From Alishewanella tabrizica (GTDB lineage Bacteria; Pseudomonadota; Gammaproteobacteria; Enterobacterales; Alteromonadaceae), in the NCBI RefSeq assembly GCF_014652375.1, contig NZ_BMYR01000003.1, positions 124,001 through 188,000 of the forward strand: a DNA stretch of 64,000 bases, read 5' to 3'. This document shows positions 47,760 to 56,500 of the stretch, piece by piece. Both the position numbers and the translations under genes were made by a program. The notes under the pieces are model-generated. The model was not told where the DNA came from, did not search any database, and was given only the letters and a program-made list of their open reading frames with translations. Position 1 is the first letter of the stretch, and each line of letters opens with the position of its first letter.

Positions 47760-49450
47760 TACAGCTCTCCTTTTTTTAGCGCATCTACCGCGAACTTTGC
47801 GGCTCTAGCGGTTAATGCCATATAGGTTAGCGAGGGATTAACACAAGAACCTGACGTCATACAAGCACCGTCGGTGACAAACACATTTAAGGCATCCCAC
47901 ACTTGGTTATGTGCATTTAAGACGGAGGTTTTAGGATCGCGTCCCATTCTCGCGGTACCCATTTCATGAATCCCCATACCCGGACCATAGGGTGATTCAT
48001 AGGCCTGCACATTCTTCACCCCGGCGGCCTCTAAAATTTCTACCGCATCTTGTTTCATATCCCGACGCATCAATAATTCGTTTTGCTTCATCTCCACGTC
48101 CATGGCTAACACCGGTAAGCCCCATTTATCTTTTACCGTAGGATCTAGGAAGATGCGATTTTCGTGATAGGGTAGAAACTCACCAAAGCCCATCATGCCA
48201 ATACTCCACGCGCCGGGTTCAATGAGCGCGGCCTTTAAATCGGCGCCTACACCAAGCTCAGCCACACCACGCTGCCAGCTATCGCGGCTGGCACGGCCTT
48301 GATAACCAAAGCCACGTAAATAGTCGCGCTTATCATCTTGCCAATTGCGATAGCGCGGAATGTAAAAACCACTGGGACGACGGCCAAACGTATATTTATC
48401 TTCAAAGCCCTCCATCACGCCGCCGGCACCAATTTTCAAATGGTGATCCATAACATTATGACCAAGTTCGCCACTACTACTGCCTAAGCCGCCTTCCCAC
48501 ACATCTTTAGCCGAATTCATAAGGATCCATGTGCTGTTAAACGCCGAGGCATTTAAGAACACAATTTTGCTGGTAAACTCATAAGTTTGATTGGTTTCAC
48601 TGTCCAATACTTCTACGCCACGCGCGCGTTTTTTATCTTTGTCGTATAGTAATTGGGTAACAATTGAAAACGGACGCACGGTCAAATTTCCCGTTTTCAT
48701 TGCAGCGGGCAGCGTGGCCGACTGGGTGCTAAAATACGCCCCAAAAGGACAACCCAACCAGCATTTATCACGGTATTGGCAATTGACGCGATTTTGCTCT
48801 GGACGGGCTTCTGTTAAGTGGGCCGTGCGACCGCAAATCATATGACGTTTACCGCCAAACGCTTTTTGGATTTGCGCAGCGGCGGATTTTTCGACGATGT
48901 TTAAATCCATTGCAGGTAAAAATTGACCATCGGGTAATACATCTAGCCCATCACGATTACCTGAAATACCCGCGAAACGTTCAACATAATCATACCAAGG
49001 TGCTAAATCGCTGTAGCGAATAGGCCAATCAACAGCCACGCCTTCACGTAAGTTCGCTTCAAAGTCTAATTCATTCAGGCGATAGCTTTGGCGGCCCCAC
49101 AGTAAAGAACGCCCACCCATGTGATAACCGCGATACCAGTCAAAGCGTTTTTTTTCTACATAAGGCGATTCTTGCTCATTAGCCCACATACCTTGCGTGA
49201 TTTCATTCAACGGATAATCCCGACTTAATACAGGAAAATCTTCTTTCATTTTTTGTGTGGGTAAATTTCGATGCGGTAAATCCCATGTTTCTTTCATGGC
49301 ATTCGTATAGCCTTTGATATGCTCAATATTGCGGCCACGTTCTAATAATAAAACTTTTAGCCCTTGTTCAGTGAGCTCTTTGGCCGCCCAGCCACCACTA
49401 ATACCGGAGCCGACGACAATGGCGTCATAATGATTTTGTGCTGTTATCAT
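47759..49450 (-). CDS. GMC-family FAD-dependent sugar/glycoside dehydrogenase
   Basis: A 563-residue GMC oxidoreductase. The FAD dinucleotide motif is VVGSGISGGWAAKELTEQGLKVLLLERG (about 12-39, broken here by normal helix turns); GRSLLWGRQSYRL is the typical second FAD region, and the C-terminal GMC domain has His in GIHEMGTARMG and Asn in SCVNPSLTYMALTARAA as the catalytic pair. No signal peptide is present. The two-gene layout matches FAD-dependent glucose, gluconate and glucoside-3-dehydrogenases; neighbours point to C3 oxidation of a glycoside in the periplasm. No cytochrome c subunit is nearby, so the electron acceptor is unknown. Confidence 0.88.
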   Translation of the reverse strand: MITAQNHYDAIVVGSGISGGWAAKELTEQGLKVLLLERGRNIEHIKGYTNAMKETWDLPHRNLPTQKMKEDFPVLSRDYPLNEITQGMWANEQESPYVEKKRFDWYRGYHMGGRSLLWGRQSYRLNELDFEANLREGVAVDWPIRYSDLAPWYDYVERFAGISGNRDGLDVLPDGQFLPAMDLNIVEKSAAAQIQKAFGGKRHMICGRTAHLTEARPEQNRVNCQYRDKCWLGCPFGAYFSTQSATLPAAMKTGNLTVRPFSIVTQLLYDKDKKRARGVEVLDSETNQTYEFTSKIVFLNASAFNSTWILMNSAKDVWEGGLGSSSGELGHNVMDHHLKIGAGGVMEGFEDKYTFGRRPSGFYIPRYRNWQDDKRDYLRGFGYQGRASRDSWQRGVAELGVGADLKAALIEPGAWSIGMMGFGEFLPYHENRIFLDPTVKDKWGLPVLAMDVEMKQNELLMRRDMKQDAVEILEAAGVKNVQAYESPYGPGMGIHEMGTARMGRDPKTSVLNAHNQVWDALNVFVTDGACMTSGSCVNPSLTYMALTARAAKFAVDALKKGEL

Positions 49451-49601
49451 AATCTTCTACCTGTTGCTGTCGATTTCTGTCCTACGAACCATGTAGTGTG
49501 TGTCTCGTGTTCGTATGGTAGAACTCGTTTGTTATTATTTAGTGCAACGACACAATGAGCATATGATTTAGCCGATTGTGTGATTACAGTGTTAATCGGC
49601 G

Positions 49602-50522
49602 TTATACATCACAGATTTGAATGGCCTGCGCCAACGATTGCGCGCGACCGGTTTTAGTGTCTGGTGTTGGCATAAACTCTTGTGCTACATAGCCCGTAAA
49701 TCCGGTGGCTTTAATGGCTCTGGCTATAGCCGCATAATTAAGCTCTTGGCTATCATCTATTTCATGTCGACCAGGGACTCCAGCAGTGTGGTAATGGCCA
49801 AAGTATTGGTGATGCTGCTGAATGGTGCGAATAATATCGCCTTCCATAATTTGCATATGATAAATGTCGTAGAGCAATTTAAAGTTGGGTGAATTGAGTC
49901 GCTTGCACAGCTCAATGCTCCAAGGCGTGTTATCGGCTAAATAATCTGGATGATCGACTTTGCTGTTAAATAACTCTAACTGAATGATCACGCCATGTTT
50001 TTCGGCGCTAGGTAAGATTTGAGAGAGGCCAGCAACGGCATTATCGAGCGCTTGCTCTCGGCTCATGCCGCGGGCATTACCGGTAAAGCAAATCAGGTTT
50101 TTATAGCCTGCCTTTGCGACTAGTTCAATATGCTCTAAATAACGTGGTATTAGCTGTGCATGAAAGCGGCTATCTGACCAGCCATCCTCTAAATTTAGTT
50201 CGGCACCATTGCACATTGAAGAATCGATGCCATGTTGTTTTAGTATTGGCCAATCCGCAGGGCCCACCAGATCAATGGCGCTAAAACCAAGTGATTTCAC
50301 CAGCAAACAAAGCTCTTCTAAGCTAAGATCGCCAAACGTCCATCGACTGACTGAGTGATTAATGTGTCCCTTCAACGGTGTCTTTACCGCGTTTTGTAGG
50401 GAAGTGTTTATCACCTGCTCACCGGGTACGTTTTGCGCCAATGCGCTAAGTGGGGCAAGTGCTGTCATGGCTGCAACCTGTTTTAATAGGGTTCTTCTGC
50501 CAAAATTATGTGTTGTCATCAT
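49602..50522 (-). CDS. Tat-exported hydroxypyruvate-isomerase-like TIM barrel
   Basis: A 306-residue AP-endonuclease-2/xylose-isomerase-like barrel of the hydroxypyruvate isomerase branch. Metal ligands are likely in QLELFNSKVDHPDY, LYDIYHMQIMEGD, HYHTAGVPGRHEID and VAQEFMPT. Unlike classical cytoplasmic Hyi it carries a twin-arginine signal GRRTLLKQVAAMTALAPL and so is probably periplasmic. It follows the NupG-like transporter gene by six bases. A second ATG one codon on has a better AGGA spacing. The real substrate is unknown; a keto-sugar fits the neighbourhood. Confidence 0.82.
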   Translation of the reverse strand: MMTTHNFGRRTLLKQVAAMTALAPLSALAQNVPGEQVINTSLQNAVKTPLKGHINHSVSRWTFGDLSLEELCLLVKSLGFSAIDLVGPADWPILKQHGIDSSMCNGAELNLEDGWSDSRFHAQLIPRYLEHIELVAKAGYKNLICFTGNARGMSREQALDNAVAGLSQILPSAEKHGVIIQLELFNSKVDHPDYLADNTPWSIELCKRLNSPNFKLLYDIYHMQIMEGDIIRTIQQHHQYFGHYHTAGVPGRHEIDDSQELNYAAIARAIKATGFTGYVAQEFMPTPDTKTGRAQSLAQAIQICDV

Positions 50523-50528
50523 GCCGTC

Positions 50529-51740
50529 CTAGCGTTGTTTTTCGGTTTTAAACGTAAGCGCAAACAGCACTAACACCACGGCGGCAAACCCTGCCGGGAA
50601 TAGCCAAATGGGTTGCCACGCAATACCGGCGGCGGTGGTGTAGTTTTCAGTAATCATTCCTGCAACACTAAAACCAATCAGCATACCAATGCCATAGGTT
50701 GCAAGTGTAATAAGCCCTTGCGCAGCGTTTTGAATCGCCGCACCGGCTTTACTGTTGGTGTAAATCTGGCCGCTTACAAAGAAGAAGTCGTAGCAAATGC
50801 CGTGCAGCGCAATGCCTAAAATCAGTAACCAAATGCCATTGTCCGCATCGCCATAAGCAAACAGGACATAACGCAGTACCCAAGCAGCCATCCCCAGTAA
50901 CAGTGTTAACTTTATGCCAAAACGATTTAAAAACAGGGGTAATAGCAGCATAAATAACACTTCGGAAACCTGACCTAGCGTCATTTTGCCGGTGGCATTC
51001 TCTACACCAATATTGGTTAAGAACGGGTTAGCATTTTGGTAGTAGAAGGCCAATGGAATACAAATAAGTATTGAACTGATGAAAAAGATGGCGAAGTTAC
51101 GATCTTTCAAGAGTTTTAAGGCATCTAAGCCTAAAATATCTGCGAGGCGTTGCCCTGCTTGTTTGCCAGCAGGTGGCGTTGCTGGCAAAGTAAAACTGTA
51201 TACACCTAGCAGCAGTGACACCATTGCACACATTAAAAACGTATTTTTCAAGGCGCCTGTTGCAATGGCGGCTTGCGCATCCCAGCTAAAGATATAACTG
51301 ATGACCAAACCAGCAATAATCCAACCCAAGGTACCCCACACCCGAATTTGTCCGAATTCTGCAGCTGGCGAAGATAGCTGACGAAATGATACAGCGTTTA
51401 CCAGAGCCAGCGTAGGCATGTACGCTAACATGTAACCTAATACCAGTGGATAAAAGGTACTAAAGTCGGTTGCTTGATACATCAAAAACATCAGAATGGC
51501 GCCACATAGGTGTAAAATACCCAGTAAGCGTTCAGCGTTAAAATAGCGATCGGCGATTAAACCGATAAAAAACGGTGCAATAATGGCGCCCCAAGATTGG
51601 GTTGAAAACGCCATGCCAATCTGACCACCATTGGCTTGTAAGTTTTGACCTAAAAAAGTACCTAGTGTGACAAACCAACCACCCCAGATAAAAAACTGTA
51701 AGAACATCATGCAGCTTAACCGCATTTTTATTGTATTCAT
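50529..51740 (-). CDS. NupG-like MFS transporter
   Basis: A 403-residue, 12-helix major facilitator protein of the nucleoside:H+ symporter (NupG/XapB) branch. Seen are MRLSCMMFLQFFIWGGWFVTLGTFL at the first helix, IRVWGTLGWIIAGLVIS, and conserved polar residues within helices. The branch is annotated for nucleosides, but in sugar loci it likely carries a different polyol or keto-sugar. First gene of a pair with the Tat TIM barrel; 159 bases separate it from the upstream TIM-barrel gene. Confidence 0.85.
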   Translation of the reverse strand: MNTIKMRLSCMMFLQFFIWGGWFVTLGTFLGQNLQANGGQIGMAFSTQSWGAIIAPFFIGLIADRYFNAERLLGILHLCGAILMFLMYQATDFSTFYPLVLGYMLAYMPTLALVNAVSFRQLSSPAAEFGQIRVWGTLGWIIAGLVISYIFSWDAQAAIATGALKNTFLMCAMVSLLLGVYSFTLPATPPAGKQAGQRLADILGLDALKLLKDRNFAIFFISSILICIPLAFYYQNANPFLTNIGVENATGKMTLGQVSEVLFMLLLPLFLNRFGIKLTLLLGMAAWVLRYVLFAYGDADNGIWLLILGIALHGICYDFFFVSGQIYTNSKAGAAIQNAAQGLITLATYGIGMLIGFSVAGMITENYTTAAGIAWQPIWLFPAGFAAVVLVLFALTFKTEKQR

Positions 51741-51899
51741 TTACCTGTCCCCGTTTTGCCTAAACACGTGCTGATTTCGTTGCTAGGGTTGTTTACCCAA
51801 CGATGAATGCATTGCGTTTTTTTTGTTGTTATTAATTTTTGTTTTTTACTTATGTTAAACATAGGGTGCGTCGATATCGTCGCCGCACCGAAGGCCATC

Positions 51900-52973
51900 T
51901 CAACCCGTTAGGCCAAGAATACGTCTATTTCGTTGTGTATCTGTACTGGCACCCGCAAAGTCATCGAAGGCGCGGCCAGCTTTTTCTATTAAATGTGCGG
52001 CAATAAAAGGCGCTCCCTCACGAGCACCTTGCTCGGCATCTTTTAAGCAGCATTCCCATTCCAACACGGCCCAGCCATCAAAACCATATTGAGTGAGTTT
52101 GCTAAAGATTTGTTTAAAGTCGACCTGACCATCGCCCAGTGAGCGAAAACGGCCTGCACGATCTTGCCAATTTTGATAGCCGCCATAGACACCGGTGCGG
52201 CCATTTGGACGAAATTCAGCGTCTTTAACGTGGAAGGCTTTAATGCGCGTATGGTATCGGTCAATAAAATCCAGGTAATCCAGTTGTTGTAAGACAAAGT
52301 GACTGGGATCAAACAAGATATTGGCAGCGGGATGCTGATTTACTGCAGTTAAAAAGCGTTCAAAGCTCGCGCCATCATGTAAATCTTCGCCAGGGTGAAT
52401 TTCATAACATACGGCCACGCCAGCTTCAGCAAAAGCATCTAAAATAGGTAGCCAACGTGCAGCTAGTTCGGCAAATCCTTGCTCAACTAAGCCTGCCGGA
52501 CGTTGTGGCCAGGGGTATACTAAATGCCATAACAACGCCCCTGAAAACGTAGCATGCGCTTTTAACCCCATACGCTGACTGGCTTTAGCCGCATATTTTA
52601 GTTGTTGCACTGCCCATGCGGTGCGTTCAGCGGGTTTACCACGCAGGGCTTCGGGTGCAAAACCATCAAATAATTCATCGTAAGCTGGATGAACCGCAAC
52701 TAATTGCCCTTGTAAATGCGTGGAGAGCTCTGTTATCACGACGCCTTCTGCCTGGCACAGCGCGATGATGTCATCACAATACGCTTGGCTATCTGCCGCA
52801 AGTGCTAAATCGAATACTGACGGATCTGTTGGCAGTTGAATCCCTTTATAGCCTAGCGACGCTGCCCAACGTGCCATGGCTTGCAGTTTTACTTTGCTCT
52901 CTGTTTGCGGGAATTGCGCTAAAAACTGTGCCAGAAAAATCGCTGGGCCGTATATTTGGCTGGATTGTGTCAT
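51900..52973 (-). CDS. Cytoplasmic sugar isomerase/epimerase TIM barrel
   Basis: A 357-residue xylose-isomerase-like TIM barrel without a signal. Probable metal ligands are in CYEIHPGEDLHDG, ILFDPSHFVLQQ, KAFHVKDAEFRP and AVLEWECCL. The ATG at 52973 follows AGGAG by seven bases and shares a TGATG junction with the Gfo/Idh/MocA gene, so the two are coupled. Enzymes paired this way often act on 3-keto sugars or inositol-like intermediates; exact reaction unknown. Confidence 0.85.
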   Translation of the reverse strand: MTQSSQIYGPAIFLAQFLAQFPQTESKVKLQAMARWAASLGYKGIQLPTDPSVFDLALAADSQAYCDDIIALCQAEGVVITELSTHLQGQLVAVHPAYDELFDGFAPEALRGKPAERTAWAVQQLKYAAKASQRMGLKAHATFSGALLWHLVYPWPQRPAGLVEQGFAELAARWLPILDAFAEAGVAVCYEIHPGEDLHDGASFERFLTAVNQHPAANILFDPSHFVLQQLDYLDFIDRYHTRIKAFHVKDAEFRPNGRTGVYGGYQNWQDRAGRFRSLGDGQVDFKQIFSKLTQYGFDGWAVLEWECCLKDAEQGAREGAPFIAAHLIEKAGRAFDDFAGASTDTQRNRRILGLTG

Positions 52974-54163
52974 CAAATGACTCCTGTAAACGCCGTGTGT
53001 AATTGTTTCGGTAACGTATGCCATTTTTGTTCGCTATTACTGCTTTGAGTAATAGTGTCGATAAACGCCATACCGCGTAATCCCGCATCAATACCGGGCA
53101 CACCTGCGGCGGTGCCATGCGCGCCGGCACGAATGGCCTTAGCAAAATCATGGTATAAGTTAGCCATGGCTTCAAGGTAGCCTTCGGGGTGGCCGCCGGG
53201 TAAACGACAACGATCTAATGCGGCTTGGCATAACCCTGGTTGACCTTTGCCGGCTCGTAAAATCTGTAATGGGCTATTTATTCCCCGAACGATCAAGCTG
53301 TTAGGTTCCATTTGTTGCCATTCCATGCCGCCTTTATCACCATATAACCGAATGCTTAAGGCGTTTTCCTCGCCGGCACACACTTGGCTAGCTAATAGCA
53401 CGCCAGACACGCCCTGTTCGGTGCGGAAGAGTGCTGCACCATCATCATCTAACTGCCGTCCAGTAATGTGGCTGGTTAAGTCAGCACACAGGTGAGTGAT
53501 TTGTTGTTGACTGATAAACTCAGCTAAGCCAAACGCATGGGTTCCGATATCGGCCATACAGCCACTGGCACCTGCTTGTGCAGGATCAGTGCGCCAGCTT
53601 GCTTGTTTATTCGCGCTGGCTTCTAGATTTTGGGTTAACCATCCTTGCGGATATTCGACAATTATTTTGCGCAGCGTGCCAATTGCACCGTCTGCAATTA
53701 ACTGTTTTGCCTGCCAGACCATGGGATAACCAAGATAGGTATGCGCTAAGCCATAGAGCAAATGCGATTGCGCTAATTCTTGCGCCAGCTCTTGCGTTTC
53801 AGCGAGCGAAACCCCAGCCGGTTTTTCACAAAACACATGAAATCCAGCCTGTAATGCCGCTCGGCTTATCGGTACATGGAGCTGATTAGGCGTAACAATA
53901 ATCAGCACTTGCATACGTTCTTGTTCAGGCAGCAACGCTTCCGCAGCAAGCAGTTGTTGCCAACTGGAATAAGCCCGATGTTCGTCAATACCAAGTTGTG
54001 CCGCAGTGAGTAAGTTATTGTCGCTGTTGCGGCTAAAGGCGCCACACACTAATTGATATTGACCATCAATCGCCATGGCACGCCGATGCACTGCGCCGAT
54101 AAAGGCGCCTTCGCCGCCGCCAATCATTCCCGCCCGAATAGGGCGATGTTTTTCAAAACGCAT
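52973..54163 (-). CDS. Gfo/Idh/MocA-family oxidoreductase
   Basis: A 396-residue NAD(P)-dependent sugar oxidoreductase. N-terminal Rossmann motif GMIGGGEGAFIGAVHRRAM, the EKPAGVSLAE motif (about residue 114) that carries the catalytic lysine, and a C-terminal beta-sheet domain with GHPEGYLEAMANLYHDFA. No signal peptide, so it acts in the cytoplasm. It is the first gene of the leftward island operon and lies under the perfect palindrome at 54217-54234. A role in reducing an imported 3-keto sugar is inferred from context. Confidence 0.9.
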   Translation of the reverse strand: MRFEKHRPIRAGMIGGGEGAFIGAVHRRAMAIDGQYQLVCGAFSRNSDNNLLTAAQLGIDEHRAYSSWQQLLAAEALLPEQERMQVLIIVTPNQLHVPISRAALQAGFHVFCEKPAGVSLAETQELAQELAQSHLLYGLAHTYLGYPMVWQAKQLIADGAIGTLRKIIVEYPQGWLTQNLEASANKQASWRTDPAQAGASGCMADIGTHAFGLAEFISQQQITHLCADLTSHITGRQLDDDGAALFRTEQGVSGVLLASQVCAGEENALSIRLYGDKGGMEWQQMEPNSLIVRGINSPLQILRAGKGQPGLCQAALDRCRLPGGHPEGYLEAMANLYHDFAKAIRAGAHGTAAGVPGIDAGLRGMAFIDTITQSSNSEQKWHTLPKQLHTAFTGVI

Positions 54164-54216
54164 TCTAGGTTCTCCTCGCCGCGCGTTTACGCAAGGCTGA
54201 AACTCATCATCATAAA

Positions 54217-54234
54217 AATGTAATCGATTACATT
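54217..54234. promoter_or_regulatory. LacI-type operator, perfect 18-bp palindrome
   Basis: AATGTAATCGATTACATT is a perfect palindrome with a central CG, the usual form of LacI-family sites. It lies 54 bases upstream of the Gfo/Idh/MocA start and 216 bases from the divergent lacI-type gene. Confidence 0.75.
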
Positions 54235-54390
54235 GGCGGTCGTCAACTTTATTTGCAACAAAATAGGGATTTATTTGGTGATATATTCACCATTAAGCGG
54301 AAGTTTTGCCCAAGTTTGGGGCGTTATGTTCTTTTATAAGGCGATTATTTTTTCTTAAATCACTTCACTTTACGGGGTTAAGTCGCTATA

Positions 54391-54408
54391 AATGATAACG
54401 GTTACATT
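54391..54408. promoter_or_regulatory. Candidate second operator near lacI-type gene
   Basis: AATGATAACGGTTACATT keeps the outer AATG...ACATT and a central CG of the 54217 palindrome but has mismatched inner pairs. It lies 42 bases before the regulator ATG and could serve autoregulation. Confidence 0.4.
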
Positions 54409-54449
54409 TTGTATCGTTATTTTTGGTCGTTATTTTATAGAGAGCTGTT

Positions 54450-55460
54450 ATGTCCAATATTCGAGTTGTTGCTGAACTTGCTGGTGTATCGGTAGCAACC
54501 GTATCGCGTACCTTAAAGCAACCCGAGTCGGTTTCGCCAAAAACACGACATCGGGTGCTCGATGCGATCCAGCAAGCGGGGTATCAGCCAAATCAATTAG
54601 CTGCACGATTACGCTCTGGCAAAACGCATAATTTGGTGGTGTTGGTGCCTACTATCGCAAACGTGTTTTTTGCTCGAGTGATTTCGGGAATGCAGCAGGT
54701 GGCTCATGAAAAAGGCTTTACGCTGCTTCTTTCAAATACCCAAGCGGACGAGCAAACCGAATGCCATTACGCACGCATGGTTGAATCAGCAGCAGCGGAT
54801 GGTGTAATTCAATTGCGGGCGTTTAATCCTTTCAAACGTGAGCATGTGAATGAGCATCAATTACACCCGATGGTAAATGCGTGTGAAGTTTTAGATGAGG
54901 TAGCTTGCCCAACAGTGATGCTGGATAATCGCGCCGCTGCGGCCGCCATGACACGCCATTTACTGGCGCTGGGGCATAATCGTATCGCGTTAGTAAAAGG
55001 GCCCGCACGAAGTCCGCTGACGCGTGATCGTATTGCTGGTTATCGCGATGCGTTAAACGAAGTGGGTATTAATTTTGATGAGCAATTGCTGGTGGCGGGC
55101 GATTTTAGCCTTAAATCCGGTTATGAGGCCGCTGCCCATTTATTGACGTTAGCAGAAAGGCCAACAGCCATTTTTTGTGAAAATGATGAGATGGCTATGG
55201 GTGCCATGCAATGTTTAAAAAAAATGGGTCTACGCATTCCTGAAGATATGTCGGTGGCAGGTTTTGATGACATTAATTTTGCGGAATACAGTGATCCGCC
55301 GTTGACAACGATAGCCCAACCCGCAGAAGAATTTGGGCGTACCGCCGTAAGTTTGCTTATTGACGTTTTACAAGGGCGCGTAACCAAGGCAGCGAAAGTG
55401 ATTCTGCCCTTTGAGTTGGTGATCCGTAACAGTACTGGGCCGCTGCATAAGCAGCCTTGA
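54450..55460 (+). CDS. LacI-family regulator of the glycoside island
   Basis: A 336-residue LacI/GalR regulator. HTH VVAELAGVSVATVSRTLKQP (about 5-24), hinge helix NQLAARLRSGKT (about 48-59) and a periplasmic-binding-like effector domain with VPTIANVFFARVISGMQQ and VAGFDDINFAEYSDPPLTTI. Divergent from the Gfo/Idh/MocA operon and followed by a TIM-barrel gene 33 bases on. The palindrome at 54217 is the probable target. Effector not known. Confidence 0.92.
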   Translation: MSNIRVVAELAGVSVATVSRTLKQPESVSPKTRHRVLDAIQQAGYQPNQLAARLRSGKTHNLVVLVPTIANVFFARVISGMQQVAHEKGFTLLLSNTQADEQTECHYARMVESAAADGVIQLRAFNPFKREHVNEHQLHPMVNACEVLDEVACPTVMLDNRAAAAAMTRHLLALGHNRIALVKGPARSPLTRDRIAGYRDALNEVGINFDEQLLVAGDFSLKSGYEAAAHLLTLAERPTAIFCENDEMAMGAMQCLKKMGLRIPEDMSVAGFDDINFAEYSDPPLTTIAQPAEEFGRTAVSLLIDVLQGRVTKAAKVILPFELVIRNSTGPLHKQP

Positions 55461-55493
55461 GAGCCCACTCTCAACAACTAATGGAGCATGATA

Positions 55494-56372
55494 ATGGCTT
55501 TTCAATCCCCAATACTGGCGCCTTCCGCGGCAAAAACATTGCCGCGGCGTCAATTTATGAAATTGATACTGGGCACTAGCGTGTTAATGGGTACGGGTAT
55601 ATTTCAGCAATTGGCGTTTGCGAACACCCGCGCGAATATAGGTATACAGTTGTATACCGTTCGCGACTTAATGCAGCAAGATGTGCCAACAACCTTACAG
55701 CTATTAGCAAGTTTGGGTTATCAAGAGGTTGAATTTGCAGGTTTATATGAACACTCTGCAGCACAAGTTGCACGCTGGCTAACTGAGTTTGGCTTAACCG
55801 CCCCAGCAGGCCATGCCATGCTAAAACCTCTCACTGAAGATACTACTCGGGTATTAGATGAGGCGCTTGCCTTGGGGCATCGGTATGTCGTTATGCCGTA
55901 TTTATTTGATCACGAACGTAGTGAGGGATTACGCAGCTATCAGCAATTAGCCGAGCAATTAAATAAGGTTGGCGAGCGTTGCCAAGCGGTCGGTTTGCAA
56001 CTGGCTTACCATAATCACGATTTTGAGTTTGTGCAAATGGCGCAAAGTTCACCTTATGAGGTGTTACTGACGCAAACCGATGCGAACTTAGTAAAAATGG
56101 AGATGGATCTGTATTGGGCCGCGAAGATGCAGGTCGATGTTCCAGCGTTATTTAAGCGTTATCCTGGGCGTTTCCCGTTATGGCATATGAAAGACATGGC
56201 TACCGATGGGAGTTTTGCTGATTTAGGCCAAGGTATAATTGATTTTGCGCCTGCAGTAGCCAGCGCTGAGATCGCTGGCTTGCAGCATGCATTTGTTGAG
56301 CGAGATGTGACGGCAGATCTTTCGCGTACTTTACAGCAAGGCGTTACAGGCTTTAAACACATTTTTGCCTAA
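55494..56372 (+). CDS. Tat-exported sugar isomerase-like TIM barrel
   Basis: A 292-residue TIM barrel with a classic twin-arginine signal LPRRQFMKLILGTSVLMG. Likely metal ligands: Glu in GYQEVEFAGLYEH, LAYHNHDFEF, VKMEMDLYWA, LWHMKDM and the Glu in HAFVERD. This subgroup sits close to proteins found in 3-keto-glycoside degradation clusters. Two ATGs are near; 55494 has GGAG seven bases upstream, the one at 55488 only one base. Co-directional with the lacI-type gene, probably one transcript. Confidence 0.82.
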   Translation: MAFQSPILAPSAAKTLPRRQFMKLILGTSVLMGTGIFQQLAFANTRANIGIQLYTVRDLMQQDVPTTLQLLASLGYQEVEFAGLYEHSAAQVARWLTEFGLTAPAGHAMLKPLTEDTTRVLDEALALGHRYVVMPYLFDHERSEGLRSYQQLAEQLNKVGERCQAVGLQLAYHNHDFEFVQMAQSSPYEVLLTQTDANLVKMEMDLYWAAKMQVDVPALFKRYPGRFPLWHMKDMATDGSFADLGQGIIDFAPAVASAEIAGLQHAFVERDVTADLSRTLQQGVTGFKHIFA

Positions 56373-56500
56373 TGTGTTATAGCTGGATGATCTGGTAAAG
56401 CAGGCTAAACTAGCCAATAGCCTGCTGCTCAAAGAAAAGTATTTAGAGAATAGCGTTTATCATAAAGCGCTGGAAACAAAGCGCTTAGAGAATGACGTCA

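Noticed and set aside
49483-49515. Inverted repeat TACGAAC...GTTCGTA upstream of the GMC gene
   Set aside because: Short arms with a 19-base gap and no second copy elsewhere; too weak to call an operator.
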